From Gracilaria domingensis (Eukaryota; Rhodophyta; Florideophyceae; Gracilariales; Gracilariaceae), in contig VCMS01000016.1 of the NCBI GenBank assembly GCA_022539475.1, positions 1 through 64,000 of the forward strand: DNA of 64,000 bases, given 5' to 3'. The notes below the pieces were generated by a model that searched no databases, was not told the origin of the DNA, and saw only the letters and a list, made by a program, of their open reading frames with translations. Shown one piece after another: positions 53,101-64,000 of this stretch. Position 1 is the first letter of the stretch. Every line of letters begins with the position of its first letter. The position numbers were made by a program, and so were the translations under genes.

Positions 53101-54192
53101 AACGGATTCGTTTCCAGGTTTACCGAACTTATTGCTATCGTTGTTTCCAGGCTTATTGCTAACCGTAGGGTGATGCTTTCGAGGTGCAACATTGAGCGCC
53201 TGACCTGTTTTCAGGCCTTTTGGCAACGTGGTTTGATCCCATCGCGAAACTCGTAACTTTGTGGCATGGTACATTCTGCGAGGGCTGATTTCTCCAAAAC
53301 GAATATATGGACTCAAACGACTTGTTCCTTCAAAATGTTGCCTACAGCGACTTTCACCAAAGATCGGGAAAACTTCGTTGAGAAAGCGATCAAGCTGTCG
53401 TTTCGCCTGTGAACTTCCTGGCTTCCAAATCTTAGCTAGATTACTGGCCATATCGTCTGAAATTTCGAATCCTAAGAGATCTAAACCAAGAGATTGCACA
53501 AATGTGGATAGTGGCTGTAACCTTGATGGGGAAGGAAGCGGGTGAGGAGGAGGGGCGACGGTCATCCATGCGCTCATATATGCGTGGAAAGTGTCATAGC
53601 GGGGGCAAGTTTCGGAGTTGGATAGCTCCCAGGGTTCGACAAGCAATTCAGCCTTGAAGCTTTCTGCTGTGAAGCCCTCTTGAGCCAGCTCTTCGCGTAG
53701 CTCTTCATCTCGTTTTAGTAGTTGAGGCTCATAGCATCGATTCCAAAACACAGCGTCAGCACCTGTATCGATGAGGAAGCGTCGCAGCTCTTCAGTGCTC
53801 CTGCCCTTACGGGTATAAAGCTGCACTCCGAGTCGGCGCAAATCGTTCTGCAGTTGGCGAAGGGAGTGAAGAAGCCACCACTGCTTGACGGGTCCCAAGC
53901 CAGCTCCAAAGCCATCCGACGGGTCCCAGATAAACAAAGGAACGACCGGACCGCCTCGTTGAGCGGCGGTGAACAGCGCTGGATGGTCCTCGACGCGCAA
54001 GTCGTTGCCGCGGTACCACACGACGCTGGGCTTGCGAAACCACTTGGTGGAGGCGGGACGTGGAGAGGGCGAGCGGGGCGTGGGGGGTGGGGGGGTGGTG
54101 CGGCGACGCTTGGGGGGCGGAGACTGTGTGCGAGGGCGCCGGTTGGAGGGATGCCGCTGCACGGAAGGGGACCGGGTGGTGGCGCTCGGCAT
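49880..54192 (-). CDS. Cryptochrome/photolyase-family protein with winged-helix-like C-terminus
   Basis: Start taken as the ATG at 54,192 (the open frame begins with GTG at 54,285). After a Pro/Arg head with PPPKRRRT, a possible nuclear signal, come the antenna-type alpha/beta domain (VVWYRGNDLRVEDHPAL near residue 56) and the hallmark TSRLSPYIRFGEISPR near 290. A 70-residue disordered insert (near 325-395) precedes the FAD domain: WRHGTTGYPIIDAAMREL near 464, SANALGWQWTAGSNTDAF near 525 and DPNGDYVRRWLPEL near 557. A disordered tail of more than 450 residues follows. The frame stops at 50,866, but from about 51,000 a second frame (to 49,880) continues in similar style, so a single shift or unseen intron joins them. 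It ends in a winged-helix-like domain. Photolyase or photoreceptor cannot be decided. Confidence 0.75.
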
Positions 54193-56156
54193 ACCCGAGA
54201 CGTTTTGGTAAGGAGCGTCGCTATCGTCGGGGGGATGGGAATTCAGGGACGACGGTTCATTGGGGACGCCGCTGTACTGCTGCACCGCGGCGGGGCGGGG
54301 TCACGTGAGCGACAGGTTCGGAGCGGCGGCGCGGGGCAGTTGCGGCGGGCCGTCGGAGGCGGTGAGGCGGCGGGCGCGAGCGCGTGAGGGCGGCGGCGGC
54401 GAGGCGGCGGCCACGGGACGGAAGGATGGGGGGGCGCGCGCGGCGGAAGTAGCGAACGGCGCGGGCGGGGGCGCGTATCAAAGGCGGGGGGGGGGCTGCG
54501 CGCGGAGCGGATGCGCGGGTCAGGTGCACGACGCGCTGCCGGGGCGCGCGCTGCTGCGCCGATTGCACAACAGGCTGTTGTCCACAGCTGCGCAGCCAAC
54601 GAGCGCGCGCGGCGCGCCCCGGCTGCCACTCGCTTTTTCTTTGGGGACGCGGTCACGTGTGTCATGCGCGAAACGCCGCAGCGCTGTGGCGCATGGCCGA
54701 ATCGCGCCGTGATCTGCCCCGCGACCCCTCCCCCTCCCCGTGTTCCGCGGGAGCCGCTGCCCTGTGCGGCACGCAGCTGCCCGCGAGTGGGCCCCGCGCC
54801 ATCGACGAGCACGACTGCGATCTGGCTGCAGTCGTGCGCTGCTGCACGTGGCTGACACCTCGGTCGGGCTACAGGCTGCCATGTACGCCATCATCGTGAT
54901 AGCGTTGCCGAAGGTAAGAAGAGACCTCGCCCTGCGCAGCTCAAGCTTTCCTGCACAGTCATCGCCGCCAGCAAAAGGCGCGATGATGCATGGCCATTCT
55001 GTCCGCTTCAACCTGGACCTACGCAAGCCGTGCGTAGGCCCGTCAGCTCTGTCGAGACTCGAGAGCATACGCACGAGCGTACGCACGGCAGTATATCAGT
55101 TGTTAAAAGTGAGCTCAATAGTCTTCCCTGTAACGTTTGTTCTGCGGCTAATGCTATCGATTCATCCTCGAATCCGGCACCTACGTGCTCAGTTCTATGG
55201 GCTAAAGACTATCCTTCTATACCTAAGGTGCCCTTGTCTTTGGTAACCCTTTGAGACGGTATCCTTGTACCTGAAGGATATGCTCTTAAGGATGTAACGA
55301 TACCTTCGTAGTTTCTGCGCACGTAGCGGATGGCTCATCGGCTCATCGGCTCGTGCGCTTTTCTTGAAGAACGGTGCGGGCGTGGAAGTTGGTGCAAAGG
55401 TGAATGAAAGTGGAGCTTCCGACACGGGTACACGGCTACACGTGCGCCACGATCGAAGATCGCGATGTGATCGATGGGTCGATCAGTTGACTCGCTTGGC
55501 ATGCAGTGGAAAGACTGGGGGCTCGCTTTCTCAGTTTTCAAATTGAAACGGCGCTGGCAGTGCTGCGCGCGTTGCGCTTCTGCGCCGGGCGCTCCCCTCG
55601 GGGCAGGCACTCTCCGCTGGAGCGCTGCCGCCGCGCACGCGCGCGCGGCTTTTGGCCGAAAAATGCAAATTTTCAAGCGCCGCCTTACAGAATGCAATTG
55701 CGAACATCGCTCCGTGGCCACAACCACCAGCGAATCGCTCGCGCGCCGCGCGACGCAAACAAATTGAAAAATCGCCTTCTGTGCGCTTCGCCCTCTGCGT
55801 TAATCAGCCGCCTGCCTGCTACACTACTGCATCAGCCCGCTGAACGCGCTCCACCGCCAAGTCGTCACCGAAAGACGTCGCAGCTCATTCTCCCACGCTT
55901 CCCTCCTTCCTTCGCCCTTCCCCCCACCCCCCACCTCTTCCTTGTTACTCTTGCTTCTCCCGCCCCCCCTCTTCTCCACTTCAACCCCCCTTATCATTCC
56001 CGCACTCGCTCCACCCCTCTCTCATCCCGGTCCCATCTCCTTTTCTTCAATCACTCCCTCTTCTCTTTATATCGCTTCTAACTTCTATATCTCAACTGTA
56101 TCTCCCGTCGTTTACCCCTCATCTCTTTGCCCTGACCTGCTCCTCATTTGCCCCCC
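54193..56156. promoter_or_regulatory. GC-rich divergent promoter region
   Basis: About 2 kb between the head-to-head cryptochrome and CHD genes. The part at 54,200-54,900 is extremely GC- and CpG-rich; overlapping frames there on both strands are compositional. The part at 55,850-56,150 is a C/T-rich leader before the CHD start. No RNA gene is recognised. Shared or independent promoters are both possible. Confidence 0.5.
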
Positions 56157-59100
56157 ATGCAATCCTCTCCCCCCTCCAGGGCGGACGGCTCGCCTGGCGG
56201 CGAAGAACCAGTCCTTTCTTCCGACGAGTTGCAATCAAGAAGATCATCTCCATCTGCTTCTATACATAATTTCTCCAATAATGCCCATTCTAATCCAAAC
56301 TCTTCACCACAACAACCATCCCCATTTCGCGAACAATCCCCAAGTTCTCCCGACCGTAATGACTCCTCTTCTTCCTATCATCATGACGAAGATGCCAACG
56401 AAGATGACGATGAGGACGATGCTGACGTTCAAGTTGAGCTTGAGGACGAGCTGGACCAGGTGGACCAAGATGCCCAATACGCTTCCGGAAACAGTCCAAA
56501 CCACCCACAACCATTGGCAAATGGCGACCATCCTGATAGTGATAGTGATGATCAGTCGAACATGATTCGCAGGAGACGTCGCTCGCAACAGAAATTTGTC
56601 ATCCCAGAAGATATGCGTGACGACACCCGCTATTTCCGGCGTTCCTCTCGCTCAAGGCATGCCCCAGAGCGCCTCTCAATTTCCCCACCAGACTCTCCCG
56701 GCGCTTCTAGCGTCGGCAGTGACTCTGACTACAAGGCTGACGATGGTACGTTAATTTATCTTTCAACTAATACTGCCTCTGGCCCTAACTCCTTTCTTCT
56801 CTAACACATGTCGTCTCTGCACTCTCCACATTTTGTTCTGACACAGCTGACAAAGAGGAGGACGAAGATGAAGAGTATGAAGACCTTGATGATGACGATT
56901 TCACTTTGGAATCAGGTAGGAAGACAAGATCTCGCGCAAAGCGATCATCGTCTGGGCAGGCCAGTCGTATCAGACGATTCGAGGCCAGTGACGCTGATGA
57001 CCGCGTCGACGATGGTAACGCATCTCCATCTGACTCTGACGGTGATTGGCTCATGGATGGAACGCCTGCAAAACTTGTTGGGAAGCGCAGGCGCCGATCT
57101 TCGCAGCATCCGAAGAAACGACGGAGAACGAATTCCGTCCCCGTCGATGATGAAGCATTCCGAAGTGCGCGCATTAATAGTCGGACAGGTGGTACGGTGA
57201 ATTACTTTGAGGGGGACGATCTGTCGGAGGAGGAAGCTGCTATTCTGGCAGCAAAGCAGGCTGAGGAGGCTGCAGATGCCAACATACCAGGCGTTGACCA
57301 AGTTTTGGACTATCGCGTTATGGATGGGAAACCAAAAGCGGGTGAAGGCGATGGACCTTACACGGATTTTGCGGTCTCCAATGTAGAATTCAAGATCAAG
57401 TGGACTATCACCTCGTTCCGGAAGTGCACCTGGGAAACATGGGATACTCTTCAGGCAGTGAAAGGTGCGAAGAAGGTCAGCAACTTTGTCAAGTCGGTTG
57501 AAGAAGTACGAAAACATGTCTTGACCCACGCAACTCCAGAAGATATTGAGGACCTGCGGGTAAATAGGGAAGAAAATAGAGAGCTCTTCCGAAGCTATGA
57601 GGTTGTTGACCGCATCATTGCCCAGAGAGAAACTGAAGATTTGGGTACGGAGTATTTGGTGAAGTGGTGTATCCTCTCTTATGAGGATTGCACTTGGGAG
57701 AGAAGATCTGATCTTAGTACTGAGGCTGACATGAAAGCCATAGATGCGTTCAGTGACAGAGAACAAGCAGTCCTGTCTATGACAAGTAAGAAGCGTTTCA
57801 ACCCCTTCAATGTCAAAGACGATAGGCCTAAAATGAAGCGCATGACTGAGCAGCCAAAGTTTCTTCATGGAGAAGGGCGAACTCTCCGACCGTATCAGCT
57901 TAACGGTCTTAACTTTCTTGCTTTTGCGTGGACGAAGCGCAACAACGTTATTCTCGCAGACGAGATGGGTCTTGGAAAGACTCTGCAAACCATATCGTTT
58001 CTTGGCTGGTTGATGTATGCCCGTAATATCCATGGGTTGTTTCTTGTTGTCGTACCACTGAGCACCATAGCAGGATGGGTTCGGGAATTTAGGCGGTGGC
58101 TACCGGACATGAACGTCATATGCTACGTTGGGAACTCCAAATCGAGAGCCATGATTCGAGAGCACGAGTTCTTCTCATCAGCCAAAGGAGGCACTGAAAA
58201 GTTCCACACGCTTCTTACAACGCCGGAGCTTCTTATGCAGGATGTTGACTATCTTGGTGAGTTTAGGTGGTCCATGATTGCCGTGGACGAAGCTCACCGT
58301 TTGAAGAATGAAACAAGTGCTCTGCACACAACAATTGCTAGTCTGCGCTCTGCAAACCGTCTGCTAGTCACCGGGACCCCACTGCAGAATTCAGTGCGCG
58401 AGTTATGGGCACTGCTACACTTCCTGAACCCAACGAAGTTCCCTAGCGCGGAAGCATTTGAGGAACGCTTTTCTTTTGCGGCGTTGCGAGATCCAGAGCG
58501 TGTAAGCGAGCTTCACAATACCTTGCGTCCCTACATTATTCGTCGTCAAAAGGGTGATGTCGAGAAATCCTTGCCGAAGAAAACGTATGCTGTTCTTCGA
58601 GTGGGAATGACTTCCGCCCAGCAGCAATACTACCGTTGGTTACTAACTAAGAATCTAACAAAGTTGAACGAAGCTGGAAAAGCCAGAGGCATTGGTAACA
58701 CTTCTAGTATCCGAAACCTTCTCATGGAGTTGAAGAAGTGTTGCAACCACCCGTATCTTTTTCCCAACTATGAAGATACCTCCACTCCAACCACTGTCGA
58801 AGAATTAATTCGCGCCTCTGGGAAGATGATTCTTTTGGACAAACTTCTGCTTCGTCTCAAGGAAAGAGGACATCGAGTGCTTATTTTTTCTCAAATGGTG
58901 AAGATGTTGGACATACTTCAAGACTACTGTCGAATGCGGCTGTTCCCATTTCAACGACTTGATGGAAGTGTTGCGAACCAAGTTCGCCAGCGCGCTGTCG
59001 ATCACTTTAATGCCCCAGACTCGACTGACTTTATTTTCTTGTTGTCAACCAGAGCTGGGGGCCTTGGCATCAACTTGGCTACAGCGGACACCGTCATAAT

Positions 59101-61036
59101 CTTTGACTCTGACTGGAATCCTCAAAATGATCTGCAAGCGGAGAGTCGCGCCCATCGCATTGGACAAACTAAGGACGTGAAAGTGTTTCGGTTACTGAGC
59201 AGGGAAACTGTGGAGGAAGACATTCTGGAGCGAGCCAAACGAAAGCGGGTCCTTGAGCACGTCGTGATTCATGGTGTGGAAGGTGGTAGCAAAGCTGATG
59301 GAAAGGAGCCGGATATTGCGTTTAAGAAAGAGGAACTATCGGCGATCCTTCGTTTTGGTGCTGAAAAACTTTTTGCCAAAGAGGACCTTGTGGAAAACGT
59401 AGAAGGTGAATCGAAGATGAAGGATGCTGCATCCAATGGTTCTGAACCGACTGCGAACGATACCAAGAAGGAAGACAAGGACGAGAACGCAGAAGACCGT
59501 CGTGTCCTTGACGCTGACGATATCGACGAACTGCTAGCTAGAGCTCCAACAGATGAGGCCTCTCAGGTTGGTGCGGCTCAGCCTAGCGTCGGGGATTCGC
59601 TTCTTAACGCCTTCAAGTGGAATGACTTCATCACGGTGGAAGGCGATGAAGATCTTGAGAAGAGTGATAAGGAAGAGGAGCCCGAAGCGAGGAAAATGGC
59701 TGAGGAAGCTTCTAATCGAATGATTGCTATTGACAAAGAGGTGTCCAGGGCCAAGGCGCGCGAGGAGCAAGAAAAGGCCAAACATGCTAAGGAAGGAGAT
59801 GCTGAGTTTTGGGACAGAGTTATTCCCGAGGATCTCAAGAAGCAGGTTGTTGCAAACGAAACTGTAATTGGAACTCGAAGGAGGAAGCGTCCTAAGACCT
59901 TTGGAAGCGACTCCGCTCAGGAAGGAAAGCGGAGGCGTACTGGGAGATCCGGTCGATATGAGAACGGAAAGGTGTCTGACGTTGAAGAGCTATCTGCCAA
60001 GGAACAAAGAAGTCTACTGCGTTCTTTACGTAAGTTTGGAGATTCCAACATGGTCTCCGTGATTGTGAAAGACGCTGGACTACAGAATCGTATTGAAGAA
60101 GATCTCGCAAAGTCACTTCTTGACGATTGTCTGGCTCAAGCTCACAATGCAATCGATAACTCGAAGAGAAAGGGAAGACATGCGAACGACGACCCTGAGT
60201 ACAATGGGCATAGAATGAATGGCAAAGATTCGAAGTCCAAGGCTCTACGTGTGCAAATTGACATCCTTGGCGAAAGCGGTGTAGATGCACACGATCTCTT
60301 GAAGAGGTGCCGCGACCTGAAGATGCTACGAGATACAATCGGGTCGTTTAATTCGGATCTGCAGTTCAGATTGCCGGGAGTCATTAGACCACCTTCGTTC
60401 GGTATTAGATGGAAGCAATATCATGACGCAATGTTGCTGGTTGGGATTTACAGGCATGGGTTCGGGAACTGGACGCAGATTGCCAAGGACGATCAGCTGG
60501 ATCTAGGCGACAAGATGAATGTAGCTGGTAATTCGGCCCAGGCAGGTGCACCAGATACAACGAAGTTGGCACGGCGAATCACGGCGCTTCTCCGAGAGCT
60601 TGAGCGGGAATCTCGCTTGCGGGCTGCTGCAGGTCGTAGAGGCAAGTCCCGGATGAAGGGCCAAAAGAGGCAAAGGGGCTCGTCGGTGAAGGGATCCACG
60701 GAGAGAGCCAAGCGTGCGAAACCGGGCCGTTCGGATAAGAGCAGGAATAAGGCGATGCGGTTGGAAATCAAGAGAAGCAATTTGGCCACATTGCGTGAAC
60801 TGCGCTCTCTCTCCAAACAGAGCAACAAGCTCGATGCCGCTGAGCGGATTTCGAGAACTAAGCAGTGTTTGCTCAAGCTCGGAAGGTCCATTGACCACGT
60901 CGGGAAGTCGAAGACGGCGACGGCAGACCTTTGGACTTATGTCCACGAGGTTTGCAGGACAAGTCTGCAGGGTGAGCGATTGCAGACCATTTACGAGAAG
61001 CTTGCGTCCACGGTGGAGGCAAGCAGCCCGAATTAG
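56157..61036 (+). CDS. CHD1-like: CHD1-type chromodomain helicase, one intron
   Basis: Exon 1 56,157-56,745, intron 56,746-56,846 (GTACGT...ACACAG, 101 bp), exon 2 56,847-61,036; phase is kept, giving 1,592 residues. It is an ATP-driven nucleosome remodeller of the nucleus. The N-terminus is Ser-rich and acidic. Tandem chromodomains lie at about residues 346-415 and 446-505 (YLVKWCILSYEDCTWERR). The SNF2 ATPase starts near 542: ILADEMGLGKTLQT (Walker A), IAVDEAHRLKN (DEAH), LLVTGTPLQNS, then STRAGGLGINL and SRAHRIGQTKDVKVF. The C-terminal region has SANT/SLIDE-like blocks (YHDAMLLVGIYRHGFGNWTQ) and a basic tail. Length and order match CHD1. The exact start (TTG 9 bases before is in frame) is not proven. 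Confidence 0.92.
56746..56846 (+). other. Intron of the CHD1-like gene
   Basis: 101 bp with donor GTACGT and a pyrimidine-rich acceptor TTCTGACACAG. Reading through it gives a stop, while splicing joins ADD to DKEEDEDEEYED in phase, continuing the acidic region. Confidence 0.85.
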
Positions 61037-61625
61037 ATGTAGATATCAGAGCGGCATAGGGACCTTTCCGGCTTTCATTCTAAAGGTCCGAGAAGCATGT
61101 GCACAGCTTATATTTTGTGTTAGAGCGAAATCGTCCGGTGACAGCAGCTTACGTAAATGCTTATCCTATTTCTGAGATATCAAACATCAAGTCACAAGCC
61201 TATCCAAGAGCAACCTCACAATGGTGCAGGGGCTTGAGCAATGGTGATCCGCTGGGTTGTACTACAATTCGTTCGAATCAATTGCCTTTGTTCGAAGGTG
61301 GAGTTATCTTTGGTGGCCGCCTCGCAAAAACTGACGTTGTTGCATCAAAGATAGCAAAACCTTTGTCGCGCAATTTGAAACCGACCAAAATTACATGTTA
61401 GTACTGGTAGGCCATAATCTACGTCCTGACCAAACATGGCTACGCAAAAGTCGAAGAAGTTGTCACATACCGACTGACATCCCAAAAGCCGCCGCAGCAC
61501 CGACCACAAGAGGTTGCAGGACATATGTCTTCAAGTTCTTCGACCTAAAAGAGACGGAATCTTGTTAGGGAATCCATTAAATTCCGTTTCTAATTACGTA
61601 CGCGATCTTGGCATAAATCAAGAAC
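61037..61625. other. Intergenic region after the CHD1-like gene
   Basis: About 590 bp with no supported gene; probably the 3' regions of two convergent genes. Confidence 0.5.
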
Positions 61626-62080
61626 TTACATTGTGGATAACATTTCAGCGTAGTCCCAGTCGTCGTACTCATCAAATTCCGCATCGCCGTCGAACGTGTC
61701 TCCATCGGTCTCGCTAGCAGCAGCCGCTGCATAAAACCCTGCAGCAGCCGCCCCAGATGATGTGCTACCACCAACCATGTCGAAGTGATGATCGCTAGAA
61801 TTCAGACCAGGATTTCTCTTTCGAAGTTCACTCAAGGGTTTTAGAAGGAAACCACCTGATCTTCAGTGATCGAGGCACAAGGAAGACAATCTGGTAGTTC
61901 GATTGGCTTAGTAAACCATGAGCGGAGCAGGCCATCGATAGCTTTTAGCTTTGTTCTGCGCAGTCTGCGACAAGCGTTTGGGTAAACAGAAAACGAGGTG
62001 GCTTTTTCAATGAACGAATTTTTTTGAAATGGTGGAAAATCAATGGTATAATGACATGACTCATGTGTTGTACCCTTGTA
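61626..62080 (-). CDS. 3' end of an unrecognised gene in two overlapping frames
   Basis: One frame is open from 62,080 to a stop at 61,841 and reads sensibly (RRTKLKAIDGLLRSWF, then KPIELPDCLPCASITEDQ). A second frame continues from about 61,850 to 61,626 and ends in an acidic, Ala-rich tail (DGDAEFDEYDDWDYAEML). The two overlap near 61,845, as expected for a single missing base or a real shift. No start codon is evident; a pyrimidine-rich CAG acceptor near 61,970 suggests an exon. The 5' part is not found. I do not recognise the family. Confidence 0.4.
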
Positions 62081-62431
62081 TCACACGTGTGTTCAAAAGT
62101 GCTAGGTATCCCCTTTCAGAATAATGCTCAAGCTTGGCATCTTCGTTCGTTCGTAATACAATTATGCCGAGCTTCTTCGCCGCTCCACTCATTCATTCAT
62201 TCATTCATTCTCCGGCAGGTCTGCCAAGGTTTCTGCAGATTTAAGCTAGAGGGGTATCGGTTTATTGTTTTGCTACAAAACACGGAAGACGTTAGGCCTA
62301 AACAATAGCCCCGTTAAGATACCTCTTTTAATTTCGCTTCAAGCGAATGATAGTCAATTCGTTGCTTTCGTACCTTTTAACATCCTATATTCTTCGATGA
62401 GAAGTGGAGTCTCGTCCTGACGTCTTACTGT

Positions 62432-62881
62432 ATGGAAGGTGTTTCAACAGAACAGAACTCGGGCTTAGACGCTATTGAGTCTGCCACAAATGTATTGGCA
62501 AGTGCCATACACTCGCAGTTTCAGACAGCTGCAAAGCGTAAGCTCAATGTATATCTTTCTTATGCAACAGCGTACCGAACTTGAGGCTGACATGCATGTT
62601 TTCCTATGTCAAACATGACTTCAGTTGCTGCAATTGACATTGACACAATCAGCGCAATGAACTCATCGACAAAAACATTTTATGCAGGAATGAATGAGAG
62701 AATCGGCGCCCTGGCAGTGGCTGCTGATCAGGTTCAATCTCACGCTGAAGATGCCAAGAAGTTTGCTTCCGACATGGCCGCGCTCTTGCAGAAGGCCAGA
62801 CGCTTGGAGGCTCTGGTGGATCGTTTGGACGAGTACACGACGAGACAAGAGTCGGCTCTTTCACGTAAACTACCCAGATAG
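62432..62881 (+). CDS. Small coiled-coil protein, BLOC-1 subunit 2-like
   Basis: Exon 1 62,432-62,537, intron 62,538-62,624 (GTAAGC...CTTCAG, 87 bp), exon 2 62,625-62,881; phases agree and give 120 residues. The protein is almost all helical with a C-terminal coiled coil (LEALVDRLDEYTTRQESAL) resembling the end of BLOC1S2 (LE.A..KLDAYSKKLE). BLOC-1 subunits act in endosome and lysosome-related traffic. The similarity is in a coiled coil, so the name is tentative; another BLOC/BORC subunit is possible. Confidence 0.55.
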
Positions 62882-63249
62882 TTTTTACCGCAAGCGCTAA
62901 AAAGTTCATCAGTTGGTTTGACATGTAGCGGGTGGCGAAGTTCAGCGTAAATCAAATATCTTCTCTTCTCTCTCCTCTCCTCTTTTACCGAAACGGTGGA
63001 CCTAATTCCGCTCCTACGCGTGGGTTTGCTCAAGACGAAACGGCCTATAATACCTCTACACCACAGCCACTGACCACTGTTCAGCAGCCGTACTACACTT
63101 ACTGAGCTACGACGAGAAAGTATTAGATATCTTTGGTGTTTCCGAATGCAAAGCGTTTCGTCACCGGCGATTATAGCCTTCGTCTTTCCCTCTTCATTTA
63201 ACATCAAGAGACAGTCGGCTAAAGGGCACACCACGACAAGGGGCTTCGA
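62882..63249. other. Spacer with no supported gene
   Basis: About 370 bp, C/T-rich around 62,960-62,990. Minus-strand frames here are short and lack features. Confidence 0.4.
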
Positions 63250-63605
63250 ATGTATCACATCTTGTCTTCTTTACTGGACGCGGTGGTCAATATGGTTATT
63301 CACCATTGGCTTGACAAAAACGAAAATCCGGCGCGAAACAATTTCTCCTCGGCGTAGGAGAGGAGCGGAAACTGGTTGTCGATACAGAAGCTTCATTGGT
63401 TCATGCCCTCACATGCGCGAAGATAAATGTAGAACTCTTCACATGGACTGTCCCAGACCAACTGCTCATAGAACTTCTGGAGTTACCAGACAAGAGGGGC
63501 GATATATCCTTCGTCAAGAGGGTTGCACTGTTGCAAAAAACCTTCTTGGACTTCTTGCGAAACAGAAACTTTATACGAGGATATTTCTTTAGTTCAGTAT
63601 TTTGA
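63250..63605 (+). CDS. Possible short plus-strand gene, two overlapping frames
   Basis: From ATG 63,250 a frame reads MYHILSSLLDAVVNMVIHHW and stops at about 63,357. A second frame, open from 63,315 to the stop at 63,605, reads KLVVDTEASLVHALTCAK and further hydrophobic helices. Both look protein-like, so they may be one gene with a shift or an unseen splice. No family recognised. Confidence 0.3.
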
Positions 63606-63816
63606 AGGCTGAGGTCGGTAGAGAGGAGTGGAAGACGTAGAGATAGAAAATGACACTAATGCAGACATTCGTGGATATGTGAAGCTGCAGCACATTCTAG
63701 GGGCTTAAAGAGACACAAGTTTTTCTTTCTCTTTCCCAATTAAGCGTCACAATGGTCTGAAGGTACCTCTGTACTGGCAGCATCTAAAGGTCGCGTTGAA
63801 AGTCAACTGTTTACTT

Positions 63817-64000
63817 TCAGACTATACATTCCCCCAATGTGGTCTTCAACGTCTCTAGATCAAGATCTCTGCCGATGATTACCAGCTGATTCCCTGGCTC
63901 TACACCTTCTGGCCACTCATCTTCCTCAAACTGATATCGTCTCCCTGACAACTGAAAAACATATCTTCCCGCATAACCACTGAAACTAAGCAAACCCTTT
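63817..64000 (-). CDS. CobW-type GTPase, C-terminal end (partial)
   Basis: The last 61 codons of a minus-strand gene whose 5' part lies beyond the window. The sequence FSGYAGRYVFQLSGRRYQF, then EDEWPEGVEPGNQLVIIGRD and a final GECIV match the CobW C-terminal domain, where the phrase NxLVxIGRxLD is characteristic. CobW/ZNG1 proteins are G3E GTPases that deliver zinc or other metals. The GTPase domain cannot be seen here. Confidence 0.8.
   Translation of the reverse strand, partial: KGLLSFSGYAGRYVFQLSGRRYQFEEDEWPEGVEPGNQLVIIGRDLDLETLKTTLGECIV

Noticed and set aside
54200-55100. Overlapping frames of 60-190 codons in the GC-rich region
   Set aside because: Extremely GC-rich DNA has few stops; no frame has domain-like content or conserved spacing, and they overlap on both strands.
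1-64000. tRNA, rRNA or other structured RNA genes
   Set aside because: No cloverleaf with conserved A and B boxes and no rRNA segment was recognised by eye; a covariance-model scan was not possible here.
1-64000. A prokaryotic or organellar origin
   Set aside because: GT-AG introns, a CHD remodeller, BLOC-1-like protein, MULE and pogo elements all indicate a nuclear genome.

Overview
The window looks like a chromosome piece from a red alga, most likely a florideophyte of the Chondrus type. This rests on compact protein genes with at most one short GT-AG intron (87-101 bp), a nuclear carbamoyl-phosphate synthase large subunit with a plastid-type N-terminal extension (its small subunit is plastid-encoded in red algae), and a cryptochrome-like gene. 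It is a eukaryotic inference, not a species identification.

Bases 1-45,394 are almost entirely transposable elements nested in each other. A MULE-type DNA transposon (MULE A, 17,449-45,394, 9-bp target duplication GTTTACAAG) is split in its right inverted repeat by a second MULE (MULE B, 23,391-45,289, target duplication GGTGTCGAG). MULE B is split in its Ulp1-protease gene by a 13.9-kb element (P-family copy X3, 25,451-39,356, ends CGTCTGT/ACAGACG, target duplication TT). X3 contains a foldback array (30,561-31,376) where its transposase gene is cut, and then a block of host-like genes: a ParB-fold protein, two HAD phosphatase paralogues, a ketopantoate-reductase-like protein and a ribulose-phosphate epimerase fragment. 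A second P-family copy (X2, from 4,196) has an intact 1,059-codon EnSpm/Plavaka-like transposase. Pieces of P-family right ends lie at 1-754 and, inverted, at 10,202-10,972. Left of MULE A are a gag-bearing LTR fossil (10,973 to about 12,720), an AT-rich gene-poor stretch, and a Tc1/mariner-pogo element (15,131-17,301, TA duplication). Between 755 and 4,195 are an unrecognised 563-codon gene and a convergent chromodomain reading frame peppered with tiny CCG...CGG hairpins.

Bases 45,404-64,000 are host genes: plastid-type CarB (+), a convergent cryptochrome/photolyase gene with a very long tail ending in a winged-helix-like domain (-), a CHD1-type chromatin remodeller (+) that shares a GC-rich divergent promoter region with the cryptochrome gene, an unrecognised minus-strand gene end, a small BLOC-1-like coiled-coil gene (+), a possible short plus-strand gene, and the 3' end of a CobW-type metallochaperone GTPase (-) running off the window.

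The clearest leads for new biology are: one spliced frame joining Ulp1 protease, two FAR1-like zinc fingers and MULE transposase; the cargo-bearing P-family element with unusual ends; the G-rich palindrome array; the hairpin-threaded chromodomain region; and the cryptochrome with a winged-helix-like C-terminus.
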